DNA from: Gammaproteobacteria bacterium
GTDB lineage: Bacteria; Pseudomonadota; Gammaproteobacteria; J044
Reading direction: 5' to 3'
DNA length: 5,253 bases
Assembly (NCBI GenBank): GCA_026995955.1
Contig: JALWNJ010000156.1
Location: 1-5,253, forward strand
The notes below the pieces were generated by a model. That model had not been told where the DNA came from. It saw only the letters and a list, made by a program, of their open reading frames with translations, and did no database searches. Positions 1-5,253 of the stretch are shown here, piece by piece (within the stretch, counting starts at the first letter, position 1; every line of letters begins with the position of its first letter). A program made the position numbers and the translations under genes.

Positions 1-496
1 GGTAGTCGTGCTGGAAGCGGCGCCAGGCCGCGAGCGCCGGCTGCGGCCGGCCCTCGGCCATCAGCGCCTCGATGACGCCAAACCGCCAGCGCCGCAGCGT
101 GCGGGGTTCGGCCTGCAGGCCGCGTTCCCAGATCAGCCGCGCCCACTGGCGGCGCGCCTCGGCCGGGCGGCCCGTGGCCAGCAGGGCGCGGGCACGCAGG
201 TGGCCGGCCTGGTCGCGAAACCCGGTTGGCGCGCCGTCGGGCAGGGTTTCAGTACGCTTGAGCAGCGCGGTCCAGTCCTGCTTGTCGGCCAGCAGGCGAA
301 GCCGCAGCGCCTCCCATTGCGCCCAGCGTGCCAGCTGGCGCTGTGGCTTGGGCTGCACCCGATCGAGCATCTGCAGCGCCAGGTCCACCGCGCCGGCGAC
401 GGCGATGCGACGGATGTCCTCGCCGGCATCGGCCCGGGCCGTGGCAGACAGCGACCAGAGCAGGAGCAGCGCCAGCAGCCACGAAAACGGGCGCAT
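1..496 (-). CDS. Exported helix-rich (TPR-like) protein, C-terminus cut off by window edge
   Basis: An open frame runs without a stop from the ATG at 496 to the left window edge, about 165 codons, and the protein continues beyond it. The N-terminus is a convincing Sec signal peptide: MRPFSWLLALLLLWSLSATA, then Arg-Ala and Asp, with a likely AxA cleavage after residue 22. The mature part is rich in Ala, Leu, Arg and Trp and reads as consecutive amphipathic helices. Segments such as ARALLATGRPAEARRQWARL (about residues 100-119) resemble TPR-type helical hairpins. No catalytic motif is visible, so the family is unassigned. It could be a TPR protein or the superhelical N-terminal part of a larger periplasmic enzyme such as a lytic transglycosylase. 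The frame also has an ATG four codons upstream, at 508. Neither start has a clear Shine-Dalgarno sequence, and both lie inside the hairpin that follows rplS. Coding is supported by the signal peptide and the long open frame, not by recognised homology. Confidence 0.72.
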   Translation of the reverse strand, partial: MRPFSWLLALLLLWSLSATARADAGEDIRRIAVAGAVDLALQMLDRVQPKPQRQLARWAQWEALRLRLLADKQDWTALLKRTETLPDGAPTGFRDQAGHLRARALLATGRPAEARRQWARLIWERGLQAEPRTLRRWRFGVIEALMAEGRPQPALAAWRRFQHDY

Positions 497-517
497 GCCC
501 GAAGACATGCGCCCGTT
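484..517 (-). terminator. Rho-independent terminator behind rplS, overlapping the next gene's start
   Basis: On the minus strand a perfect 12-bp inverted repeat (arms 506-517 and 486-497, AACGGGCGCATG and its complement) encloses eight bases, TCTTCGGG. These can add a U-G and a C-G pair capped by a UUCG tetraloop, giving a very stable cUUCGg hairpin. The 3' arm ends in a short run of four T (484-487), two of them inside the stem. The hairpin begins 32 bases after the rplS stop codon, where an operon terminator is expected. The U-tract is short, and the downstream gene starts within the hairpin, so a role in controlling that gene's translation is an alternative or additional possibility. Confidence 0.65.
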
Positions 518-549
518 GGCCAAAGCGTGTTTCAAGGCCGCGTCTGGCT

Positions 550-894
550 TCAGATGCGTTCCTTGATGCGGGCCGCCTTGCCGGTACGGCCGCGCAGGTA
601 GTAGAGCTTGGCGCGACGCACCTTGCCGCGGCGCTTGACCTTGATCTCGGCGATGGCCGGGCTGTAGGTCTGGAACACGCGCTCCACGCCCTCACCGTGG
701 GAGATCTTGCGCACGGTGAAGGAGGAATTGAGCCCGCGGTTCTTCTTCGCCAGCACCACGCCCTCGAAGGCCTGCAGGCGCTCGCGGTTGCCCTCCTTGA
801 CGCGCACCTGGACGACCACGGTGTCGCCGGGCGCGAATTCCGGGATCTCCCGGTTCATCTGCTCCGCTTCGAGTTCCTGGATGATGTTGCTCAT
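550..894 (-). CDS. rplS: 50S ribosomal protein bL19
   Basis: This encodes bL19, a large-subunit protein located near the subunit interface, where it contributes to intersubunit bridges. The 114-residue product is close to the 115 residues of E. coli L19 and matches it nearly end to end. Landmarks are the MSNII start, RLQAFEGVV (residues 39-47), FTVRKIS (59-65), [10 protein letters not shown] (67-76), [16 protein letters not shown] (86-101) and the basic tail [12 protein letters not shown] (103-114). The ATG at 894 is preceded by AGGGG (904-908) with a 9-base spacer. It is the last gene of the rpsP-rimM-trmD-rplS block, 66 bases behind trmD and followed by a strong terminator-like hairpin. Nothing appears truncated or atypical. 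Confidence 0.98.
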   Translation of the reverse strand: MSNIIQELEAEQMNREIPEFAPGDTVVVQVRVKEGNRERLQAFEGVVLAKKNRGLNSSFTVRKISHGEGVERVFQTYSPAIAEIKVKRRGKVRRAKLYYLRGRTGKAARIKERI

Positions 895-920
895 TGCCTT
901 GTACCCCTGGGTGTCAAATC

Positions 921-953
921 GTGTTCAGTGTTCGGTCGTAGCCTGTCGTGTTC
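921..953. repeat. Three GTGTTC motifs in the trmD-rplS gap
   Basis: The 66-base gap between trmD and rplS contains GTGTTC three times in 33 bases on the plus strand (921-926, 928-933, 948-953). On the transcribed minus strand they read GAACAC. Spacing is 7 and 20 bases start to start. The motif matches no regulator site I can name. It may be a chance cluster in a short spacer. Confidence 0.3.
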
Positions 954-960
954 GCTGCCG

Positions 961-1701
961 TCAGTCCGGCGCCTGTTCGCTGCGCCACTCCTCGAGCAGC
1001 GCAAGATCGTCCTCGTCCAGCTCGAGCCGGGCCAGCAGGTCCGGTCGCCGCTGCCAGGTGCGCCCCAGTGCCTGCTTGCGGCGCCAGCGGGCGATGCGGC
1101 CATGGTGGCCGCCCAGCAGCACCTCGGGCACGCGCAGGCCCGCGTATTCCTCGGGCCGCGTGTAGTGCGGGCAGTCCAGCAGGCCCTCGGTGAAGGAGTC
1201 CTGCTGCGCCGATTCGGCATCGCCCAGCACCCCCGGCAGCAGCCGGGACACGGCATCGATGACCACCATCGCCGGCAGCTCGCCACCGGACAGGACATAG
1301 TCACCGATGGACCATTCCTCGTCGACCTCCAGCTCGATGAGCCGTTCGTCGATGCCCTCGTAGCGTCCGGCCACCAGCACCAGCCCGGGCCGTCCGGCCA
1401 TCTCCCGCACCGCCGGCTGATCCAGAAGCCGCCCCTGCGGGCTGAGGTAGATCACCGGTGCCCCCGGGTTGGCGGCCCGCGCCGCGCGGATCGCCGCCCG
1501 CAGCGGCTCGATCTTCATCACCATGCCGGGGCCGCCGCCGTAGGGGCGGTCGTCCACCGTGCGGTGCACATCGGTGGCGTAGTCGCGCGGGTTCCAGGTC
1601 GCCAGCTCGATCTGGCCGGCGCGGGCCGCGCGCCCCACCACCCCGTATTCGGTCACCATGGCGACGAACTCCGGAAACAGCGTGACGACATCGAAACGCA
1701 T
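961..1701 (-). CDS. trmD: tRNA (guanine37-N1)-methyltransferase
   Basis: TrmD transfers a methyl group from S-adenosylmethionine to N1 of G37, next to the anticodon, in tRNAs with G at position 36, which prevents +1 frameshifting. The 246-residue length is typical. The SPOUT deep-trefoil-knot family signature is complete: [12 protein letters not shown] (1-12), the glycine loop [13 protein letters not shown] (50-62), the SAM-binding knot segments LSPQGR (86-91), GRYEGIDER (112-120) and [13 protein letters not shown] (131-143), and [16 protein letters not shown] (168-183). By alignment to the E. coli enzyme, Asp168 is the catalytic aspartate and Arg153 its partner. The residue before GRYEG is Ala111, where E. 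coli has Cys. The ATG shares one base with the rimM stop codon (TGATG) and has no obvious Shine-Dalgarno sequence, so translation is probably coupled to rimM. Confidence 0.98.
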   Translation of the reverse strand: MRFDVVTLFPEFVAMVTEYGVVGRAARAGQIELATWNPRDYATDVHRTVDDRPYGGGPGMVMKIEPLRAAIRAARAANPGAPVIYLSPQGRLLDQPAVREMAGRPGLVLVAGRYEGIDERLIELEVDEEWSIGDYVLSGGELPAMVVIDAVSRLLPGVLGDAESAQQDSFTEGLLDCPHYTRPEEYAGLRVPEVLLGGHHGRIARWRRKQALGRTWQRRPDLLARLELDEDDLALLEEWRSEQAPD

Positions 1702-2213
1702 CAGAAGTCCGGATCCCAGTCCACCACGATGCGCCCGCCTTCCAGGTCCACCTCCTGGACATGGTGGCCGGGCACGAAGGGGATCAGCCGTTCGCGATCA
1801 CCCTTCACCACCAGCACGTCGTGCGCGCCGGTCTCGATCAGATAGTCGACCGTCCCCAGGGGCACGCCCCCGGTGGTCTCGACCCGCAGGCCGATGAGGT
1901 CGATCCAGTAGTACTCGCCCGCCTCGGGCGGCGGCAGCTGCGAACGCTCGATGGCGATCTCGCTGCCCAGCAGGGCCTCGGCGCTGTCGCGGTCGTCGAT
2001 GCCCGCGAGCTTGGCCACCACCGTCTTGCCCTGCCGATGTCCCGCCTGCACCTGCATCGGGACCCATTCCTCGCCCCGCTTGACCAGCCAGGGCGTGTAT
2101 TCGACGATGCCTTCGCGCGGACTGGTGAAGGAAAACACCTTGACCCAGCCGCGCACCCCGAACAGGCCGTTGATCCTGCCCAGCGGAATGCGCCGGGACC
2201 GGTCGTCCGCCAT
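1701..2213 (-). CDS. rimM: Ribosome maturation factor RimM
   Basis: RimM assists late maturation of the 30S head and is known in E. coli to bind ribosomal protein S19. The 170-residue product has the two expected parts. The N-terminal RimM barrel carries [15 protein letters not shown] (12-26) and the [13 protein letters not shown] segment (71-83). The C-terminal PRC-barrel-like domain carries YYWIDLIG (101-108), [10 protein letters not shown] (127-136), RLIPFV (142-147) and the family-typical end VDWDPDF. The ATG at 2213 lies 11 bases behind the rpsP stop. No purine-rich ribosome site precedes it, which suggests reinitiation by ribosomes finishing rpsP. The stop codon overlaps the trmD start by one base. 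The length is slightly below E. coli RimM (182), mainly from a shorter N-terminus. Confidence 0.97.
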   Translation of the reverse strand: MADDRSRRIPLGRINGLFGVRGWVKVFSFTSPREGIVEYTPWLVKRGEEWVPMQVQAGHRQGKTVVAKLAGIDDRDSAEALLGSEIAIERSQLPPPEAGEYYWIDLIGLRVETTGGVPLGTVDYLIETGAHDVLVVKGDRERLIPFVPGHHVQEVDLEGGRIVVDWDPDF

Positions 2214-2224
2214 CGGGGCGACGA

Positions 2225-2476
2225 TCAGCTCGCCTGCTTGCGGAAGGCCTTGATCAGCTTGGCGGCCGTCTCGGTCGGGCGCGCGCCCTCCTTCAGCCAG
2301 TGCTCGATGCGGTCGGCATCCATGTGCAGACCGACTTCCTGGCCACGCGGGTTGGGGTTGAAGTAGCCCAGACGCTCGATGTAGCCGCTGTCGCGACGCT
2401 TGCGCGAATCGGTCACCACGATGTGGTAGAAGGGACGCTTCTTGGCGCCACCGCGTGCAAGTCGAATGGTGATCAT
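2225..2476 (-). CDS. rpsP: 30S ribosomal protein bS16
   Basis: This encodes bS16, a small-subunit protein needed for 30S body assembly. The 83-residue protein is of standard length and carries the whole family signature: [20 protein letters not shown] (1-20), the basic [19 protein letters not shown] segment (23-41) and the helical C-terminal part [20 protein letters not shown] (53-72). The ATG at 2474-2476 has an AAGGA ribosome site (2484-2488) with a 7-base spacer, a better site than those of rimM or trmD. It is the first gene of the ribosomal block and follows the only long gap of the window, so the promoter for this block is expected directly upstream. Confidence 0.98.
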   Translation of the reverse strand: MITIRLARGGAKKRPFYHIVVTDSRKRRDSGYIERLGYFNPNPRGQEVGLHMDADRIEHWLKEGARPTETAAKLIKAFRKQAS

Positions 2477-2517
2477 CTACAAGTCCTTGAATTTGCTTGG
2501 AGTTTCAAAACCCGTTG

Positions 2518-2540
2518 TCGCCGGAATACAGACCCGGCGA
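2518..2540 (-). promoter_or_regulatory. Small hairpin in the rpsP leader
   Basis: The arms TCGCCGG and CCGGCGA pair perfectly (7 bp) around a 9-base loop on the minus strand. The structure would lie in the rpsP 5' leader, about 30 bases before the ribosome site. The following stretch, ACAACGGGTTTTG, has only a displaced four-T run, so it is a poor terminator. It may be an attenuator or regulatory leader element, or have no function. Confidence 0.3.
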
Positions 2541-2552
2541 GATAAACGCGCA

Positions 2553-2558
2553 ATTTTA
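2553..2558 (-). promoter_or_regulatory. Candidate -10 box for an rpsP operon promoter
   Basis: The minus strand reads TAAAAT here, five of six matches to TATAAT, in the only AT-rich spot of the 126-base gap between the lipoprotein gene and rpsP. A TTCCCT hexamer 17 bases upstream is a weak -35 match (three of six). Transcription would start near 2546 and give a leader of about 70 bases with the hairpin at 2518-2540. The rest of the gap (2559-2602) holds only a 5-bp hairpin at 2598-2610, around the lipoprotein stop codon, with no T-run. Read-through from ffh is therefore also possible. Confidence 0.33.
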
Positions 2559-2602
2559 AGGCCTGCGGACCCGGAAGGGAAGCCCGAATTTGCGCTACCC
2601 GC

Positions 2603-3205
2603 CTAGCGGGACGCTGGTTCGGGCTGTTGATCGACGGTTTTCTTCTCCCGGCGGGGCGGGAAATTGGCCAGGATCTTCTCCACCGCCTCGCGGATGCCCT
2701 TGTCCAGCTCGGCCGGGTCCTTGTGCTCGGTGACGTAGTCGGAGCCGGTGCCGCGCCAGACCAGCTTGTGGGTCTTGCCGTCGAGCACATCGATGATCAG
2801 GGTGCCCTGCTCGTACTCTACCGGATAGGTGTGGCTGTAGGCCGGCCAGTAGGCGCCGTAGTAGGGGCCGTAGCCGATGCCGCCGTAGAAGTGGTTGATG
2901 GTCTCGTAGCGGATCTTGCGGTCGATGGCACCGAACCAGTTGACCTGGAAGTCGGGCGTACCCTTGTCGATGCGGCGGTAGCCGCGCGCGGCCAGCACCT
3001 GTTCGATGGCCCGCTCGATGCGGCGGCGCATGAGGTCGTTGTTGATGCGCACGTCCTGGCTGGGCTGGGCATTCGGCACCCAGCTCCAGGTCTTGAGGCG
3101 GCTGAAGTCGTAGTCCGGGTCGTAGTCGCTCTGCACGCTGAGGGTGCTGCAGGCGGCAAGCTGCACCAGAACCATCAGGGCGGAAAGGATGCGCAGGGCT
3201 TTCAT
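2603..3205 (-). CDS. DUF4136-type outer-membrane lipoprotein
   Basis: The 200-residue product starts with a short basic and hydrophobic signal and a lipobox Leu16-Ala17-Ala18-Cys19. It is therefore expected to be lipidated at Cys19. Ser20 follows rather than Asp, consistent with Lol-dependent transfer to the outer membrane. The mature part resembles DUF4136 proteins: an early YDPDYDFSRLKTWSW segment (28-42), a helix rich in Arg and Glu (59-74), FQVNWFGAIDRKIRY (86-100) and GTLIIDVLDGKTHKLVWRG (134-152). Residues 106-131 form a Tyr/Gly-rich stretch with eight tyrosines. The tail (184-200) is charged and probably disordered. The function of the family is unknown. The ATG at 3205 is 4 bases behind the stop of the solute-binding gene, so the pair is probably translationally coupled. 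The gene ends the ffh-side transcription unit, with no convincing terminator behind it. Confidence 0.9.
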   Translation of the reverse strand: MKALRILSALMVLVQLAACSTLSVQSDYDPDYDFSRLKTWSWVPNAQPSQDVRINNDLMRRRIERAIEQVLAARGYRRIDKGTPDFQVNWFGAIDRKIRYETINHFYGGIGYGPYYGAYWPAYSHTYPVEYEQGTLIIDVLDGKTHKLVWRGTGSDYVTEHKDPAELDKGIREAVEKILANFPPRREKKTVDQQPEPASR

Positions 3206-3209
3206 GGCG

Positions 3210-3968
3210 TCATTCCCCCTCCAGGTGGCGGCGGTAGATGGCTTTCAGGGTGCCGTCGCGGCGCATCGCCTCCAGCGCGCGGTTGAAGGCGCCGACGATC
3301 TCGGCATGGTGCGGGTTCATCTTGCTCACCGCGAAATGCACCGGGCGCTGGCTCCATTCCTGCGGCGAGATGACGAAGCGGTTGGCCTCGTTCGGGAAGT
3401 GTTTTGCGATAAGGTACTTGAGCACCCGCGCATCGGCCAGGGTAAGGTCGATCTCGCCCTTCAGCAGACGGTCGAGGTTCTGCAGCACATGGTGCGACTC
3501 GACCAGGATCAGGTTGTCGTTGCGGTAGGTCTTGTCGCTGTAGCGGTAGCCGGCAACCACGCCCACCACCAGGCCGCGGATCCTGCCCACCTGGTCGAAG
3601 CCGAAATCGGCATCGCTGCGCTTGACCAGGTGGATGTGGCTGACCAGATAGGGCTCGCTGAACAGGAATCGCTGCTCGCGCGCGGGCGTCTTCCAGGCGG
3701 CGATGAGGCCGTCGAAGATGCCCAGCTCCGCGCCCTGCTTGACATAGTCCCACTCGCGGATCTGCACCGCGCTGCGGTAGCCGACGCGCTCCAGCGCGGT
3801 GGTGACCACCTCGGTGGCGGCGCCCTTGCCGGGCAGCGATTCGTCCACATAGGGCGGCCAGCTGTCGCCGACCAGGCGCAGCAGGCGCGGATCGTGCGAC
3901 TCGCCGGCCACGGCGGCAAGCGCCAGCAGGCACAGCAGCAGGGTGGTCAGCAGGCGGATCGGGGGCAT
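3210..3968 (-). CDS. Periplasmic solute-binding protein, SBP_bac_3 family, no transporter partner nearby
   Basis: The 252-residue product has a Sec signal peptide (hydrophobic core 6-20, likely cleavage after Ala21 in AVA) and one type II solute-binding domain. Features of the amino-acid-binding SBP_bac_3 family include DSWPPYVDE (35-43) near the start of the first lobe, TPAREQRFLFSEPY (94-107), which matches the family's TP-x-R ... FS-x-PY motif with the carboxylate-binding Arg97, and GLVVGVVAGY (132-141) at the entry to the second lobe. The segment DLTLADARVLKYL (174-186) has Asp179 where family members contact the ligand amino group. These residues suggest an amino-acid-like ligand, but its identity is open. 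The gene has its own ribosome site, GAGG (3978-3981, 9-base spacer), and begins 22 bases behind ffh. No permease or ATPase gene is in the window, so it may be an orphan binding protein or serve a distant transporter. Confidence 0.9.
   Translation of the reverse strand: MPPIRLLTTLLLCLLALAAVAGESHDPRLLRLVGDSWPPYVDESLPGKGAATEVVTTALERVGYRSAVQIREWDYVKQGAELGIFDGLIAAWKTPAREQRFLFSEPYLVSHIHLVKRSDADFGFDQVGRIRGLVVGVVAGYRYSDKTYRNDNLILVESHHVLQNLDRLLKGEIDLTLADARVLKYLIAKHFPNEANRFVISPQEWSQRPVHFAVSKMNPHHAEIVGAFNRALEAMRRDGTLKAIYRRHLEGE
3218..3222 (-). promoter_or_regulatory. Ribosome binding site of the lipoprotein gene, inside the preceding gene
   Basis: GGAGG on the minus strand lies within the last codons of the solute-binding gene, 12 bases before the lipoprotein ATG at 3205. 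The spacer is a little long, and a purine run (GGGGGA) extends the site toward the start. Its position within a translated region supports coupled expression of the two envelope proteins. Confidence 0.6.
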
Positions 3969-3990
3969 CTCGGGTTTCCTCGGCTGGAAT

Positions 3991-5253
3991 TCAGAACGGC
4001 ATCATGCCCGGCGGCAAGCCACCCCCGCCCTTGCCGCCCATCATCTTGAGCATCTTGGCCATGCCACCCTTGCTGAACTTCTTCATCGCCTTGGCCATCT
4101 GCTGGTGCTGCTTGAGCAGGCGGTTGACATCCTGCACCTGGGTGCCGGAGCCGGCGGCGATGCGGCGCTTGCGCGAGCCCTTGATGATGGCCGGGTGGCG
4201 CCGCTCCTGCGGGGTCATGGAGTTGATGATGGCGATCATGCGCCGGAACTGGCGGTCATCGGCCTGCTTGCGCACATGATCGGGCAGATTGGCCATGCCC
4301 GGCAGCTTGTCCATCAGGCCGGACAGGCCGCCCAGTTTCTCCATCTGCAGGAGCTGGTCGCGCAGGTCCTCGAGATCAAACTGCTTGCCCTTGCGCAGCT
4401 TGCCGGCCAGCTTCTGCGCCTTTTCCTGGTCGAGCTTCTGCTGCGCCTCCTCCACCAGGCTGACGACATCGCCCATGTCGAGGATGCGCGAGGCGATGCG
4501 GTCGGGATGGAAGGGCTCCAGCGCATCCAGCTTTTCGCCGGTGCCGATGAACTTGATCGGCTTGCCGGTGATGCTGCGCACCGACAGCGCGGCACCGCCG
4601 CGGGCATCGCCATCGGCCTTGGTGAGCACCACGCCGGTGAGGGGCAGGGCCTCGTCGAAGGCGCGCGCCGTGTTGGCGGCGTCCTGACCGGTCATGGCGT
4701 CGACCACGAACAGGGTCTCCACCGGGTTGGCCACCGCATGGATGCGGCGGATCTCTTCCATCATCTCGTCGTCGACATGCAGGCGGCCCGCGGTATCGAC
4801 GATGAGCACGTCCCTGAAGCCCTTGCGCGCCGCATCCAGCGCGCCGCGCACGATCTCCTCCACCGGCTGATCGGCACTGCTGGGGAAGAACTCGGCGCCC
4901 ACTTGGCCGGCCACGGTCTCGAGCTGGCGGATGGCGGCCGGGCGGTGCACATCGGCGGAGACCACCATGACCGACTTGCCCTCGCGCTCCTTCAGAAGCC
5001 GCGCCAGCTTGCCCACCGTGGTGGTCTTGCCCGCGCCCTGCAGGCCGGCCATGAGGATGACCGCCGGCGGCTGGGTGGCCAGGTCCAGGCGCTCGTTGTG
5101 CTCGCCCATGACGCGCACCAGCTCGTCGTGGACGATCTTGATGAAGGCCTGTCCCGGGGTGACGCTGCCCAGTACCTCCTGTCCCGCGGCACGCGCGCGC
5201 ACCTCGTCGATGAACTGCTTGACCACCGGCAGCGCGACATCGGCCTCCAGCAG
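3991..5253 (-). CDS. ffh: Signal recognition particle GTPase Ffh, N-terminus cut off by window edge
   Basis: Ffh (SRP54) binds 4.5S RNA and hydrophobic signal sequences of nascent chains and delivers them to the receptor FtsY at the inner membrane, with paired GTP hydrolysis. The window holds 420 residues and the stop codon. The frame is open to the right edge, beginning LLEADVALPVVKQF, which aligns to about residue 38 of E. coli Ffh. Roughly 37 N-terminal residues and the true start lie outside. In window numbering, the NG domain shows the P-loop GLQGAGKTT (70-78), DTAGR (153-157), the guanine-specificity motif TKAD (211-214) and GTGEK (237-241). The M domain has the RNA-binding motif SRKRRIAAGSG (360-370) and a Met-, Lys- and Gly-rich C-terminus ending GMMPF. 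All key motifs are intact. In E. coli rpsP follows ffh directly; here two envelope genes intervene. Confidence 0.98.
   Translation of the reverse strand: MLEADVALPVVKQFIDEVRARAAGQEVLGSVTPGQAFIKIVHDELVRVMGEHNERLDLATQPPAVILMAGLQGAGKTTTVGKLARLLKEREGKSVMVVSADVHRPAAIRQLETVAGQVGAEFFPSSADQPVEEIVRGALDAARKGFRDVLIVDTAGRLHVDDEMMEEIRRIHAVANPVETLFVVDAMTGQDAANTARAFDEALPLTGVVLTKADGDARGGAALSVRSITGKPIKFIGTGEKLDALEPFHPDRIASRILDMGDVVSLVEEAQQKLDQEKAQKLAGKLRKGKQFDLEDLRDQLLQMEKLGGLSGLMDKLPGMANLPDHVRKQADDRQFRRMIAIINSMTPQERRHPAIIKGSRKRRIAAGSGTQVQDVNRLLKQHQQMAKAMKKFSKGGMAKMLKMMGGKGGGGLPPGMMPF

Noticed and set aside
530..535. TTGAAA on the minus strand as a -35 box for the leftmost gene
   Set aside because: The sequence at the expected -10 distance is GC-rich (GCGCAT) and falls in the hairpin stem, so a promoter is not supported.
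249..695. Minus-strand open frame overlapping rplS and the left-end gene in another frame
   Set aside because: It runs through most of rplS in the wrong frame and would need to overlap a conserved ribosomal protein gene. The frame starting at 496 has a proper signal peptide instead.
912..917. Perfect TTGACA on the minus strand ahead of rplS, as a promoter -35 box
   Set aside because: No -10-like sequence lies 16-19 bases downstream, and transcription would begin inside the rplS coding region.
328..1845. Long plus-strand open frame of 505 codons opposite the left-end gene, rplS, trmD and rimM
   Set aside because: It is antisense to well-recognised conserved genes and its translation is low-complexity and rich in Arg, Ala, Pro and His, typical of a GC-rich shadow frame. 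It has no domain or signal.
2598..2610. CCCGC-TAG-GCGGG hairpin at the lipoprotein stop codon as a terminator
   Set aside because: The stem is only 5 bp with a 3-base loop and no T-run follows on the transcribed strand.
3144..4049. Plus-strand open frame of 301 codons opposite the solute-binding gene
   Set aside because: It is a mirror of the codon bias of the real minus-strand gene, which has a signal peptide and family motifs. The antisense translation resembles nothing.

Overview
This GC-rich window comes from a bacterial chromosome, most likely a gammaproteobacterium. The Ffh, RpsP, RimM, TrmD and RplS proteins all read like close relatives of the E. coli family members, and ffh-rpsP-rimM-trmD-rplS is the classic gammaproteobacterial order. 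The high GC content suggests a lineage such as the Chromatiales or Ectothiorhodospiraceae, but that placement is inference. Every gene I can support lies on the minus strand, so transcription runs from high to low coordinates.

Reading in the direction of transcription, the window opens with ffh, the SRP GTPase, which lacks its N-terminus at the right edge. Next come two envelope genes that do not belong to the canonical cluster: a periplasmic solute-binding protein of the SBP_bac_3 type (3210-3968) and a DUF4136-type lipoprotein (2603-3205). They sit 22 and 4 bases behind the preceding gene, so they look co-transcribed with ffh. A 126-base gap follows (2477-2602), the only sizeable non-coding stretch. 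It holds a possible promoter and a small hairpin. The ribosomal and tRNA-modification block then runs rpsP (bS16), rimM (30S maturation factor), trmD (tRNA m1G37 methyltransferase) and rplS (bL19). It is tightly packed: an 11-base gap, a 1-base overlap and a 66-base gap.

Behind rplS is a strong hairpin with a cUUCGg tetraloop (484-517) that looks like the block's intrinsic terminator. The left end holds a partial gene for an exported, helix-rich protein (1-496). Its two possible ATG starts lie inside the two arms of that hairpin, which is the most unusual arrangement in the window.

The core genes join protein targeting (Ffh), ribosome structure and assembly (RpsP, RimM, RplS) and reading-frame maintenance (TrmD), all growth-linked. 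The two inserted envelope genes have no obvious functional link to them. I see no mobile element, CRISPR array, tRNA or rRNA gene, and no clear new defence or metabolic system.
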